Below, in pieces: positions 53,630-62,126 of a stretch of DNA of 64,000 nt. Position 1 is the first letter of the stretch. Every line of letters starts with the position of its first letter. Source of the stretch: an uncultured Lachnospiraceae bacterium (GTDB taxonomy: Bacteria > Bacillota > Clostridia > Lachnospirales > Lachnospiraceae); NCBI GenBank assembly GCA_934330725.1, contig CAKRGM010000004.1, positions 62,001 to 126,000 of the forward strand. Reading direction: 5' to 3'. Position numbers and translations under genes: made by a program. The notes beneath the pieces are model-generated. The model was not told where the DNA came from, ran no database searches, and was given only the letters and a program-made list of their open reading frames with translations.

Positions 53630-54676
53630 ATGATTAAAGTTGGTATTATTGGAGCAACAGGGTATGCAGGCAATGAGCTTGTAAGAATATTACTCGGACA
53701 TAAGGATGCACAGATAGTGTGGTATGGTTCAAGGAGTTATGTAGACCAGAAGTATGCAGATGTATACAGGAATATGTTTCAGATAGTTGATGATGTATGC
53801 CTGGATGATAATATGGAAGAACTCGCTAAAAAGGTAGATGTAATATTTACAGCTACTCCGCAGGGACTGTGTGCATCATTAGTTAATGATGAAATATTGT
53901 CAAAGACTAAGATTATTGATTTAAGTGCAGATTTCAGATTAAAAGATGTGAATATTTATGAGAAGTGGTATAAGCTTGAGCATAAGGCACCTCAGTACAT
54001 AGATGAAGCTGTTTATGGATTATGTGAGATAAACAGGGATAAGATAAATAAGAATACAAGAATAGTTGCCAATCCGGGCTGCTATACTACTACATCAATC
54101 CTTACACTTTATCCTATGGTAAAGGAAGGAATTATTGATCCGGATACTATTATTGTCGATGCAAAGAGTGGTACATCAGGAGCCGGAAGAGGAGCTAAGA
54201 TCAATAACCTCTTCTGTGAAGTAAATGAAAGTATAAAAGCATACGGAGTTGCAACACACAGACATACTCCTGAAATAGAAGAGCAGTTAGGATATGCATG
54301 TGGAAGAAATGATTTAAAGATTATATTTACACCTCATCTTGTTCCAATGAACAGAGGAATTCTTGCAACAGCATATGCAAATCTTAAAAAGGATGTTACA
54401 TACGAAGAAGTAAAGGCTGCATATGACAAGTATTATGCAAAAGAAAAGTTTGTACGTGTACTTGAAAAGGATGTATACCCGGAAACACGCTGGGTAGAAG
54501 GCAGTAACTTTGTTGATATCGGATTTAAGATTGAGCCAAGAACAAAGAGACTTATCATGATTGGAGCGATTGACAATCTTGTAAAGGGGGCAGCAGGACA
54601 GGCAGTACAGAACATGAACCTGTTATTTGGACTTCCGGAAACAGAAGGTCTTATGATGGCACCTGTATTTCCATAA
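53630..54676 (+). CDS. argC: N-acetyl-gamma-glutamyl-phosphate reductase
   Basis: Third step of arginine synthesis (NADPH). 348 residues. Rossmann loop KVGIIGATGYAGNELVRILLGH, catalytic Cys in VANPGCYTTTSIL, His in TPHLVPMNRGI. The frame is open from 53603, but only ATG 53630 has a suitably spaced GGGGA. First gene of argC-argJ-argB-argD. Confidence 0.96.
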   Translation: MIKVGIIGATGYAGNELVRILLGHKDAQIVWYGSRSYVDQKYADVYRNMFQIVDDVCLDDNMEELAKKVDVIFTATPQGLCASLVNDEILSKTKIIDLSADFRLKDVNIYEKWYKLEHKAPQYIDEAVYGLCEINRDKINKNTRIVANPGCYTTTSILTLYPMVKEGIIDPDTIIVDAKSGTSGAGRGAKINNLFCEVNESIKAYGVATHRHTPEIEEQLGYACGRNDLKIIFTPHLVPMNRGILATAYANLKKDVTYEEVKAAYDKYYAKEKFVRVLEKDVYPETRWVEGSNFVDIGFKIEPRTKRLIMIGAIDNLVKGAAGQAVQNMNLLFGLPETEGLMMAPVFP

Positions 54677-54854
54677 AAGTGAGACGACAGCTTTATGATA
54701 AGCGGATGCCCTGCAGGATTGTGGGATTGCGAACCATGTACAAAACAATCCGTAAGGTATCCTTTGACCGCAACATCATGTAATATTAAATTTTACAGAT
54801 AAAGTAATATTAAATCAATCAGATTTGTGTATTTACGAAAGGCAGGTATTAAGA
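54677..54854 (+). other. Structured intergenic segment between argC and argJ
   Basis: 178 bp without an ORF. GGATGCC..GGTATCC (one G-T) encloses GGATTG..CAATCC around 54704-54762, a nested stem with some GC enrichment in an otherwise AT-rich operon. Unusual because all other gaps in this operon except the argD leader are short. Meaning unknown. Confidence 0.4.
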
Positions 54855-56078
54855 ATGGAGATTATTAAGGGCGGCGTTACTGCAGCAGCAGGATTTAAGG
54901 CTGCAGGTTTGTGTGCAGGTATTAAGAATAAAGAAAAAAAGGATATGGCACTTATTTATAGCGAAAAGCCATGTGTAACCGCAGGAACATTTACAACAAA
55001 TAAGGTCTTTGCAGCTCCTGTAAAGTGGGATAAAAAAGTCGTATATGATTCAGAATATGCACAGGCTGTAGTAGTTAACAGTGGTGTTGCAAATGCCTGT
55101 ACAGGTGTCGAGGGTGACGAGGCATGTAAAAAGGAAGCAGAGGCAGTTTCAGCAAAGCTTAATGTTCCCGTTGATTCAGTACTTATAGCATCAACAGGTG
55201 TTATTGGAAAACAGCTTCCAATGGATAAGATATGCACAGGCATTGATAAACTCCCGGAATTAATTGATTCATCTAAAGAAGCAGGAACACTTGCAGCAGA
55301 GGCAATCATGACAACTGATACACGTTCTAAGGAAGTAGCTGTAACAATACAGCTTAGTGAAAAAACAGTTACTGTAGGCGGAATGTGTAAAGGTTCAGGA
55401 ATGATTCATCCTAATATGGCTACAATGCTTTGCTTTGTTACATCAGATGTTAATATTGAAAAGAATGTTTTACAGAAGGCTATGAGCCAGATAGTAGATG
55501 ATTCATTTAACATGATTTCTGTAGATGGTGATACTTCAACAAATGATACAGCACTTGTGCTTACGAATGGTCTTGCAGGAAATGATAAGATTACAGGTGA
55601 AGGAGAAGATTACGACAAATTCTATGAGGCTTTATCATATGTTCTTACAGAACTTTCTAAAATGATAGCCGGTGATGGAGAAGGATGTACCTGCCTTTTT
55701 GAAGCAAAGGTCGTTAATGCGGCTACAAAGCAGCAGGCTAAAATACTTGCAAAGTCAATCGTAACTTCTAACCTTACAAAAGCTGCCATATTCGGACACG
55801 ACGCTAACTGGGGACGTATTCTTTGTGCAATGGGTTACTCAGGTGCACAGTTAGAGCCTGAAAAAGTTGATATATATTTTGAAAGTGAAGCAGGTAAGCT
55901 GCAGATAGTAAAGGGTGGCAGCGCTACTGATTACAGTGAAGATAAAGCTACAGAAATACTTTCAAAGAATCCTGTAACGGCTATCGCAGATGTAAATATG
56001 GGTAATGAAAGTGCAACAGCATGGGGCTGTGATCTTACATTTGACTATGTAAAGATTAATGCCGATTACAGATCATAA
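54855..56078 (+). CDS. argJ: Bifunctional ornithine acetyltransferase/N-acetylglutamate synthase
   Basis: Recycles acetyl from acetylornithine to glutamate; may also make acetylglutamate from acetyl-CoA. 407 residues, expressed as a precursor that self-cleaves at the Ala-Thr bond in [13 protein letters not shown], giving alpha and beta chains. [15 protein letters not shown] and [18 protein letters not shown] also fit. ATG 54855 preceded by GGCAGG. Whether it is mono- or bifunctional cannot be told from sequence; no argA-like gene is nearby. Confidence 0.95.
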   Translation: MEIIKGGVTAAAGFKAAGLCAGIKNKEKKDMALIYSEKPCVTAGTFTTNKVFAAPVKWDKKVVYDSEYAQAVVVNSGVANACTGVEGDEACKKEAEAVSAKLNVPVDSVLIASTGVIGKQLPMDKICTGIDKLPELIDSSKEAGTLAAEAIMTTDTRSKEVAVTIQLSEKTVTVGGMCKGSGMIHPNMATMLCFVTSDVNIEKNVLQKAMSQIVDDSFNMISVDGDTSTNDTALVLTNGLAGNDKITGEGEDYDKFYEALSYVLTELSKMIAGDGEGCTCLFEAKVVNAATKQQAKILAKSIVTSNLTKAAIFGHDANWGRILCAMGYSGAQLEPEKVDIYFESEAGKLQIVKGGSATDYSEDKATEILSKNPVTAIADVNMGNESATAWGCDLTFDYVKINADYRS

Positions 56079-56095
56079 TCGTGGAGGATAAGAAA

Positions 56096-56992
56096 ATGGA
56101 AATGGATGAAGTATTAAAGAAGGCTCAGGTGCTTGTAGAAGCCCTTCCATATATACAGAAATTTAACCGTAAGGTAATTGTTATTAAATATGGCGGAAGT
56201 GCAATGGTGGATGAAGAACTCAAACAGAAGGTAATCCAGGATGTAGTTCTTTTAAAGCTTGTTGGATTTAAGCCAATCATCGTACATGGTGGTGGAAAGG
56301 AAATCAGTTCATGGGTTAAAAAGGCCGGAATGGAACCAAGATTTGTTAACGGTCTTCGTGTAACTGATGAGCCTACAATGGAAATCGCAGAGATGGTATT
56401 AAATAAAGTAAATAAAAGTCTTGTATCACTGGTTGGAAAGCTCGGAATTAAGGCATGCGGAATCAGTGGTAAAGATGGCGGAACATTAAAGGTTGAAAAG
56501 AAGCTGTCAAATGGTGAAGATATCGGATATGTTGGAAATGTAACAGAAGTTGACACAAACCTTATACAGTCACTTCTTAAAGATGATTTTCTGCCTGTAA
56601 TATGTCCTATTGGATTTGGTGATGATTATCATGCATATAATATCAATGCGGATGATGCAGCATGTGCAATTGCAAAGGCATTTAATGCAGAAAAGCTTGC
56701 TTTCTTAACAGACATTGAAGGGGTTTACAGAGATTTTAATGATAAGTCCTCATTAATCTCAGAACTTACAGTTTCAGAAGCAAAAAAACTCGTAAACAGT
56801 GGGGTTATTGAAGGCGGAATGCTTCCAAAGCTTAATAACTGCATTGAGGCAATTGAGCAGGGCGTATCAAGGGTACATATACTTGACGGCAGAATACCAC
56901 ACTGCCTGCTTCTTGAAATATTTACCAATAAAGGTATTGGTACTGCTATTCTTGATGACAATGCAGAAAGATTTTTTAATGAAAATGCTTAA
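56096..56992 (+). CDS. argB: Acetylglutamate kinase
   Basis: Second step of arginine synthesis. 298 residues, amino acid kinase fold: [46 protein letters not shown], and [15 protein letters not shown]. The N-terminal helix ([22 protein letters not shown]) is the type found in arginine-inhibited hexameric enzymes, so feedback control is likely. GGAGG 8 nt before ATG 56096; 17 bp after argJ. Confidence 0.96.
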   Translation: MEMDEVLKKAQVLVEALPYIQKFNRKVIVIKYGGSAMVDEELKQKVIQDVVLLKLVGFKPIIVHGGGKEISSWVKKAGMEPRFVNGLRVTDEPTMEIAEMVLNKVNKSLVSLVGKLGIKACGISGKDGGTLKVEKKLSNGEDIGYVGNVTEVDTNLIQSLLKDDFLPVICPIGFGDDYHAYNINADDAACAIAKAFNAEKLAFLTDIEGVYRDFNDKSSLISELTVSEAKKLVNSGVIEGGMLPKLNNCIEAIEQGVSRVHILDGRIPHCLLLEIFTNKGIGTAILDDNAERFFNENA

Positions 56993-57005
56993 TTAATATA
57001 TGGAG

Positions 57006-57150
57006 GATAGTGTGAAAAATCATGCTGATGCGATGATTTTTCACACGGCTATTTGTGTTGCAGGCGCCATAAATAGCTATATGCGCGAAGCTGGATTTGA
57101 AATTCAGCCTGCGGGTTTCTCCGGTGCAAAGCGTCTGTGGAATGGAGACT
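57006..57150 (+). repeat. Leader stem-loop family, copy B (before argD)
   Basis: The strongest copy: GTGTGAAAAATCAT / ATGATTTTTCACAC, a 14-bp perfect stem with loop GCTGATGCG. Further pairs follow: GCTATTT/AAATAGC and GCTG/CAGC, and the segment ends in GTGGAATGGAGAC before argD. It is inserted between argB and argD (161 bp gap). Confidence 0.65.
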
Positions 57151-57153
57151 ATT

Positions 57154-58344
57154 ATGAAAACTAATGAAATAATTGATTTAGCTGAAGAAAAGCTTATCCA
57201 TACATATAACCGCTATCAGATAGTACTTGAAAAGGGTGATGGTGTAAAGCTTTATGACAATGATGGAAAGGAATATCTTGATTTTGGAGCAGGTATTGCC
57301 GTTTTTGCTTTAGGATACAATAATAAAGAATATAATGATGCGGTAAAAGCACAGGTTGATAAACTTGTTCACACTTCAAATTATTTTTATAATGAGCCGG
57401 CAGCAAAAGCAGCAGAATGTGTTACAAAGGCAGCAGGTCTTGACAGAGTGTTTTTTACAAACAGTGGTGCCGAGGCAGTTGAAGGTGCAATAAAACTTGC
57501 CAAGAAGTATGCATATTTAAAAGACAATAAGACAGATCATGAAATTATTGCGATGAAGCATTCATTCCATGGAAGAACAATGGGTGCGCTTGCAGTAACA
57601 GGTAATAAGCATTATCAGGAAGCATTTGGACCTATGATTCCTGGAATCAGATATGCGGATTTTAATGATCTTGACAGTGTTAAGGCACTTGTAAATGACA
57701 GGACATGTGCAATAATGTTTGAAACAGTTCAGGGAGAAGGCGGAATTTATCCTGCAACAAAGGAATTTATCCAGGGAGTAAGAAAGCTTTGTGATGAAAA
57801 GGGAATACTTCTTATACTTGATGAAATTCAGTGCGGAATGGGAAGAACAGGTACAATGTTTGCTTATGAGCAGTATGGTGTAAAGCCTGATATTCTTACA
57901 AGTGCCAAGGCTATAGGATGCGGAATACCTATGGGAGCATTTATTGCAAAAGAAGAAGTTGCAAAGGCATTAGTTCCAGGAGATCATGGTACAACATATG
58001 GTGGCAATCCACTTGCATGTGCTGCATGTGTAAAGGTATTTGAACTTTTTGACAAGCTTAATGTACTTGATAATGTCAATAAAGTATCAAAGTATCTTGA
58101 AGCAAAGCTTGATGAAGTAGTAAAGGATTATGATATAGCAGTTGAGCGTCGTGGACTTGGACTTATGCAGGGCCTTGAGCTTACAGTAAGTCCTAAGGAT
58201 ATCATTTCAAAGGCACTTGATAATGGTCTTATACTTTTTTCAGCGGGTACAAATGTTATACGTTTTGTTCCGCCACTTGTTATTACAGAAAAAGATGTGG
58301 ATGAAATGATAGTTAAGCTTAGAAAGTCATTTGACGAAGTATAA
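57154..58344 (+). CDS. argD: Acetylornithine aminotransferase
   Basis: PLP enzyme, fourth step of arginine synthesis. 396 residues. FFTNSGAEAVEGAIKLAKKYA, SFHGRTMGALAVTG, LILDEIQCGMGRTG and the Schiff-base Lys in ILTSAKAIGCGIPMGA. ATG 57154 is 6 nt after GGAG; the longer reading from 57097 has no ribosome site. Last gene of the arg operon, separated from argB by a folded leader that could tune its expression. Confidence 0.95.
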   Translation: MKTNEIIDLAEEKLIHTYNRYQIVLEKGDGVKLYDNDGKEYLDFGAGIAVFALGYNNKEYNDAVKAQVDKLVHTSNYFYNEPAAKAAECVTKAAGLDRVFFTNSGAEAVEGAIKLAKKYAYLKDNKTDHEIIAMKHSFHGRTMGALAVTGNKHYQEAFGPMIPGIRYADFNDLDSVKALVNDRTCAIMFETVQGEGGIYPATKEFIQGVRKLCDEKGILLILDEIQCGMGRTGTMFAYEQYGVKPDILTSAKAIGCGIPMGAFIAKEEVAKALVPGDHGTTYGGNPLACAACVKVFELFDKLNVLDNVNKVSKYLEAKLDEVVKDYDIAVERRGLGLMQGLELTVSPKDIISKALDNGLILFSAGTNVIRFVPPLVITEKDVDEMIVKLRKSFDEV

Positions 58345-58401
58345 ACAATGTAGTATTCTTATACAGCAAGTATATAACATATATAAATGGAGAGAATTTT
58401 C

Positions 58402-59664
58402 ATGAAAACATTTGGAAAGCTTACTAAGAAGCTGACAGCGTTATTACTGATTGCTGTTATTATGATAAGCTGTACGGCATGTACAGGAAAAAGATATAAG
58501 ACTGCTAAAAATCTGGATTTGAACAATATTGTAACAGTTAATGTATGGTATACAGATGATGTTTATACGTCGTATCTGGAAAGAGCGGCATCTGAGTTTA
58601 ATGAAGCAAATGATATGGTCAGACTCAACATACAGAAGGTTGATACAAGGGATTATCTTGACAATATTTATAATGGAAGTGTTAATGGAGATGAAAATAC
58701 AGCAGATATATACCTTCTGACATCGGACAAACTTGGAAGGGCATATCTTATGGGAATTGCAGCTGAGAATGATATTTATGGATATAATTATACAACAGAT
58801 AATTATGGAGATGCCGGAATCAGGTCAGCATGCTATAATAACAGGCTCTATGGATATCCACTGACATATAATACTGCGGTTATGCTCTATAATAAAAAGT
58901 ATGTTTCACAGCCACAGAGTTTCGAGGATATAAAGAATTTCTGTAGTTCATATACTGTAAATGATGATAATAAGGATGTAAGTATAATTAATACATGGGA
59001 TGTGTCAGATCCGTTTCTTAATTATGCATTTGCAGGACAGTATATGGACATAGGTGGTCAGAATGGAGATAACAAGAGTGAGGTAAAACTTGCAGAGTCA
59101 CAGCTTACAGGGTCACTGGGAGCATTTACAAAGCTTAAGGATGACTATGGACTTACTGTGTCAGATACAGATGAAAGCAGCTGTATAGACTTATTTAAAC
59201 AAGGAAAACTCATTTATACTATAATCGAGACTGACAGACTTTGTGAAGTGCAGGATTCAGATGTTGACTTTGGTGCATGCAGTATTCCGGCATTGACAGA
59301 TTCGTATGATACAAAGGCAATGTCATATACGACACTTGCAGTTGTTAATCCATATGCAAAAAATCTCGCAGTTGCAAAGGCAGTGGCAAATTCATTAAGC
59401 TATGATTATGCAGATGAGATAAAAAAATATACAGGACGTTTAAGTGCCAGAATTGATATTTATAATAAGCTTGAAGCCAAAAACAGGGATTTATATAAAG
59501 CTGTGGCAGATGCATATTCTGATACAGTTACAAAGGCAAAGCTTCTTGGTGCAGACAATATTTACAGTGAATATGGCATGGTAATTAAAAGTATCTGGGC
59601 AGGCGGAGAAATTGAAGCATCTGTAGAAGATTTAAAAAATACGATGTCATCAATTAAACAATAA
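58402..59664 (+). CDS. Extracellular solute-binding lipoprotein (ABC family 1-like)
   Basis: 420 residues. N-terminal lipoprotein signal: basic KTFGKLTKK, hydrophobic LTALLLIAVIMI, then SCTACTGK with the modified Cys most likely the second one. The mature part looks like a family 1 (sugar-type) binding protein: VNVWYTDDVYTSYLERAASEFNEAN at the start and GYPLTYNTAVMLYNKKYV. GGAG at 58389 supports ATG 58402 over 58387. There is no permease or ATPase gene beside it, so the ligand and transporter are unknown. Follows argD by 57 bp without a visible terminator. Confidence 0.85.
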   Translation: MKTFGKLTKKLTALLLIAVIMISCTACTGKRYKTAKNLDLNNIVTVNVWYTDDVYTSYLERAASEFNEANDMVRLNIQKVDTRDYLDNIYNGSVNGDENTADIYLLTSDKLGRAYLMGIAAENDIYGYNYTTDNYGDAGIRSACYNNRLYGYPLTYNTAVMLYNKKYVSQPQSFEDIKNFCSSYTVNDDNKDVSIINTWDVSDPFLNYAFAGQYMDIGGQNGDNKSEVKLAESQLTGSLGAFTKLKDDYGLTVSDTDESSCIDLFKQGKLIYTIIETDRLCEVQDSDVDFGACSIPALTDSYDTKAMSYTTLAVVNPYAKNLAVAKAVANSLSYDYADEIKKYTGRLSARIDIYNKLEAKNRDLYKAVADAYSDTVTKAKLLGADNIYSEYGMVIKSIWAGGEIEASVEDLKNTMSSIKQ

Positions 59665-59696
59665 TTTAAGCAATAATATTTAAAATAAGATTATAT

Positions 59697-59735
59697 AATC
59701 CATGTATTTGCAATGGTACAAATACATGGATTTTT
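59697..59735 (+). terminator. Terminator after the solute-binding protein gene
   Basis: AATCCATGTATTTG / CAAATACATGGATT, a perfect 14-bp stem with an 8-nt loop followed by TTT. Confidence 0.9.
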
Positions 59736-59805
59736 GAATAAATCGGCCATTTTAAGTTAATATTAAAAAATATAAATAAATATAAATAAAATTTCAATGA
59801 AATGA

Positions 59806-59876
59806 AAATGGTATGAAAATCATGCATATGCGATGATTTTATGCTATGTGCTTAAAAGCAGCACGGAATGGAGAAT
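59806..59876 (+). repeat. Leader stem-loop family, copy C (before ydcZ)
   Basis: GAAAATCATGCATATGCGATGATTTT with loop GCATATGCG (same type as at 57006), then GTGCT-TAAA-AGCAGCAC hairpin, then GGAATGGAGAA and the ATG at 59880. Confidence 0.6.
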
Positions 59877-59879
59877 TAA

Positions 59880-60329
59880 ATGGCAGGATTTATTATTGCA
59901 ATGATTTCTGGTGCTTTAATGAGTATTCAGGGAATATTTAATACAAATGTTACAAAGGCAAGCAGTGTATGGGTTGCAGCAGGGTTTGTGCAGCTTACTG
60001 CACTTGCTACATGTGCCATCATGTGGTTTCTTAATGGTAAGGAGCCAGTGATGAAGCTGTTTTCGGTTCATCCAAAGATATCACTGCTTGGAGGAATAAT
60101 AGGTGCATTTATCACTTTTACTGTTATAAAGGCAGTGTCCGATATGGGAGTGGCCAAGGCGGAAGTGACAATAGTAATTACGCAGATTGCTGTATCATAT
60201 CTGATAGAATTATTTGGTATATTTGGAAGTAAAAAAACAGAATTTTCATGGATTAAGCTTTTAGGGCTTGCCCTTGCCATAGGAGGTGTTGTAATCTTTA
60301 ATATGTGTGGCAAAGGCAGTGATGCATGA
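59880..60329 (+). CDS. DMT-superfamily transporter, YdcZ (DUF606) family
   Basis: 149 residues with five transmembrane helices, the half-size unit of the drug/metabolite transporter superfamily. Starts MAGFIIAMISGALMSIQGIFNTN, then LLGGIIGAFITFTVIKAVSDMGVAKAEVTIVITQIAVSYLIE, and ends in a short cytosolic tail. Such small members work as dimers or pairs; no second copy is adjacent. Substrate unknown. GGAG 6 nt before the start. Confidence 0.85.
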   Translation: MAGFIIAMISGALMSIQGIFNTNVTKASSVWVAAGFVQLTALATCAIMWFLNGKEPVMKLFSVHPKISLLGGIIGAFITFTVIKAVSDMGVAKAEVTIVITQIAVSYLIELFGIFGSKKTEFSWIKLLGLALAIGGVVIFNMCGKGSDA

Positions 60330-60420
60330 TTTTGTGATTTTGTAAGGTGTCATCTGAAAATGCCGGATTTTGTGAAACATTTAATACATGTGCATGTTTT
60401 TTGGAGGTAGGAAAGTTACG

Positions 60421-61635
60421 ATGGAAGATTTATTTAAGATACATGGAATTGTGAATTTAAAAAAGGGTGAAGGAAGAACATTAAAATCGGGAGGACTCTG
60501 GGTATATGACAATGAGATTGACAGCATAACAGGTAATTTTGAGGATGGCGTCCTTGTAGATGTTCATGATTTTGACGGTTATTTTATGGGTGTAGGTTTT
60601 ATAAACAGGAAATCAAAGATTACTGTCCGTATGTTAAGCAGACATGAGCATAACATAGATGAATCATTTATTGAGATGAGAGTAAGAAACTGTGTCGATT
60701 ATAGGGCGCATACAATTGATATGTCATCATGCCGTCTGATTTTCGGGGAAGCAGATTTTCTGCCGGGAATTGTTATTGACAAATTTGAGGATGTACTTGT
60801 TGTTGAATCACTTGCATTAGGAATTGACAGATTAAAACCATTAATCGTTGACATGTTAAAAAAGGTTCTTAAAGAATATGGATTTAACATTCGTGGAGTA
60901 TATGAAAGAAGCGATGCAAAGGTTCGTCTGAATGAAGGAATGGAGCGTGTGAAAGGCTTTATTGGTGATGAATTTGATACAAAGGTTCAGATAGTTGAGA
61001 ATGGCGTGAAATATTACGTAGATGTCAGGGACGGACAGAAGACGGGATTTTTCCTTGACCAGAAGAATAACCGTGCAGCAATAAGGCCTTTGTGTAAAGG
61101 TGCAAGGGTTCTTGACTGCTTCACTCATACAGGCTCATTTGCATTAAATGCAGCAATGGCAGGAGCCAAAAGTGTGTTGGGAATTGATGCATCAGAGCTT
61201 GGTGTTAAGCAGGCAGAGGAAAATGCCAAATTAAATGGTGTTTCAGATATAGTAAAATTCAAATGCGCCGATGTATTTGAAATACTTCCTGAGCTTGAAA
61301 AAAACAATGAAAAATTTGATGTTGTTATCCTTGATCCTCCGGCATTTACAAAGTCAAGGAATTCTATAAAAAATGCGGTTAAAGGCTACAGAGAAATAAA
61401 TTTAAGAGGAATGAAGCTTGTAAAGGATGGAGGATATCTTGCAACCTGTTCATGTTCACATTTTATGGATCCTGAATTATTTGCTAAGACAATAGCACAG
61501 GCTGCAAAAAATGTACATAAGCGTTTAAGACAGATAGAATACAGAACACAGGCTCCTGATCATCCAATATTGTGGTCAGATGAACAGTCACTTTATCTTA
61601 AGTTTTATATCTTCCAGGTTGTTGATGAGAAGTAA
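60421..61635 (+). CDS. Class I SAM-dependent rRNA methyltransferase, RlmI-like
   Basis: 404 residues. N-terminal PUA-like domain (about 5-75, KKGEGRTLKSGGLWVYDNEIDS), a middle domain, then a Rossmann methyltransferase: KTGFFLDQKNNRAAIRPLCKGARVLDCFTHTGSFALNAAMAGAK (SAM motif I), DVVILDPPAFTKS (motif IV) and ATCSCSHFMDPELF. The E. coli relative RlmI makes m5C1962 in 23S rRNA. Start ATG 60421 is preceded by GGAGGTAGGAAAG. Marks the last core gene before the repeat/intron region. Confidence 0.9.
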   Translation: MEDLFKIHGIVNLKKGEGRTLKSGGLWVYDNEIDSITGNFEDGVLVDVHDFDGYFMGVGFINRKSKITVRMLSRHEHNIDESFIEMRVRNCVDYRAHTIDMSSCRLIFGEADFLPGIVIDKFEDVLVVESLALGIDRLKPLIVDMLKKVLKEYGFNIRGVYERSDAKVRLNEGMERVKGFIGDEFDTKVQIVENGVKYYVDVRDGQKTGFFLDQKNNRAAIRPLCKGARVLDCFTHTGSFALNAAMAGAKSVLGIDASELGVKQAEENAKLNGVSDIVKFKCADVFEILPELEKNNEKFDVVILDPPAFTKSRNSIKNAVKGYREINLRGMKLVKDGGYLATCSCSHFMDPELFAKTIAQAAKNVHKRLRQIEYRTQAPDHPILWSDEQSLYLKFYIFQVVDEK

Positions 61636-61743
61636 TGACTGGAAAGTAGCTGAAATGCTTGATTTATAAGGGATGGAAGGCATTTGATGTTTACAGAGAA
61701 AACCTCGTAAAGTATCGCAAAATATCACAAAACCGTGATTCAA

Positions 61744-61790
61744 AGTGGTAAGTCTGAGTGGTAAGCATCTGAAATGTAACGAGTGGTAAG
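61744..61790. repeat. Three AGTGGTAAG direct repeats
   Basis: AGTGGTAAG at 61744, 61757 and 61782; the last two share GAGTGGTAAGC. Resembles arm-type sites of tyrosine integrases at ends of integrated elements. It lies about 110 bp after the methyltransferase gene. The preceding stretch 61636-61743 holds no ORF, only AT-rich sequence with CGTAAAGTATCGCAAAATAT-like text. Confidence 0.55.
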
Positions 61791-61822
61791 CTTATGGGGA
61801 AAACGGTATGTTCTATTTGAAT

Positions 61823-61872
61823 GATAACGAAAAATTAACAAAAGACTAACCATGGACTAACAAAGAACTAAC
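61823..61872. repeat. Five TAAC motifs in exact 11-bp phase
   Basis: GATAAC, ATTAAC, ACTAAC, ACTAAC and ACTAAC begin at 61823, 61834, 61845, 61856 and 61867. Read on the other strand the last three are GTTAGT, and with flanks GTGGTTAGT or TGGTTAGT, close to the GTGGTAAG(T) repeats at 61744 in inverted orientation. Confidence 0.65.
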
Positions 61873-61908
61873 CACACGTATTTTTCTTTTTCAAATAAGA
61901 GATGATAA

Positions 61909-62073
61909 TATTATTGTGGCAAGAAAAATGACTTACAAAAAGTTACAAATATATATGGAATGACTACGGTTTGGCTACGGTATTGAGACTTTTTTTGAAA
62001 AGGAAGTTATGATATTATTATCATGGAAGTAATGAACAGAGAGTAATCGAGAAAATTCGGTTGCTCTTTTTTT
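61909..62073 (+). ncRNA. Possible short terminated transcript before the intron
   Basis: A -10-like TATTAT (61909-61914) lies 36 bp after the phased repeats, and a clear terminator ends at 62073. Between them is about 150 nt with no ORF over 15 codons; a CTACGGT direct repeat occurs at 61964 and 61975. Only tiny frames are present (MILLSWK, 62009-62032; MEVMNRE, 62023-62046). Could be a small RNA, leader remnant or att-site DNA; weak evidence. Confidence 0.3.
62040..62073 (+). terminator. Terminator upstream of the group II intron
   Basis: AGAGTAATCGA pairs with TCGGTTGCTCT (two G-T pairs) around GAAAAT, followed by seven T. No gene over 30 codons ends before it. Confidence 0.8.
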
Positions 62074-62126
62074 ATTGTGAATGAGCTTACATGTGATATA
62101 ATAAAACAAATTAACAAATCGGGATT

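Noticed and set aside
62040..62126. Class C group II intron inserted at the terminator
   Set aside because: The intron starts about 54 bp after the T run, whereas class C introns insert directly after it.
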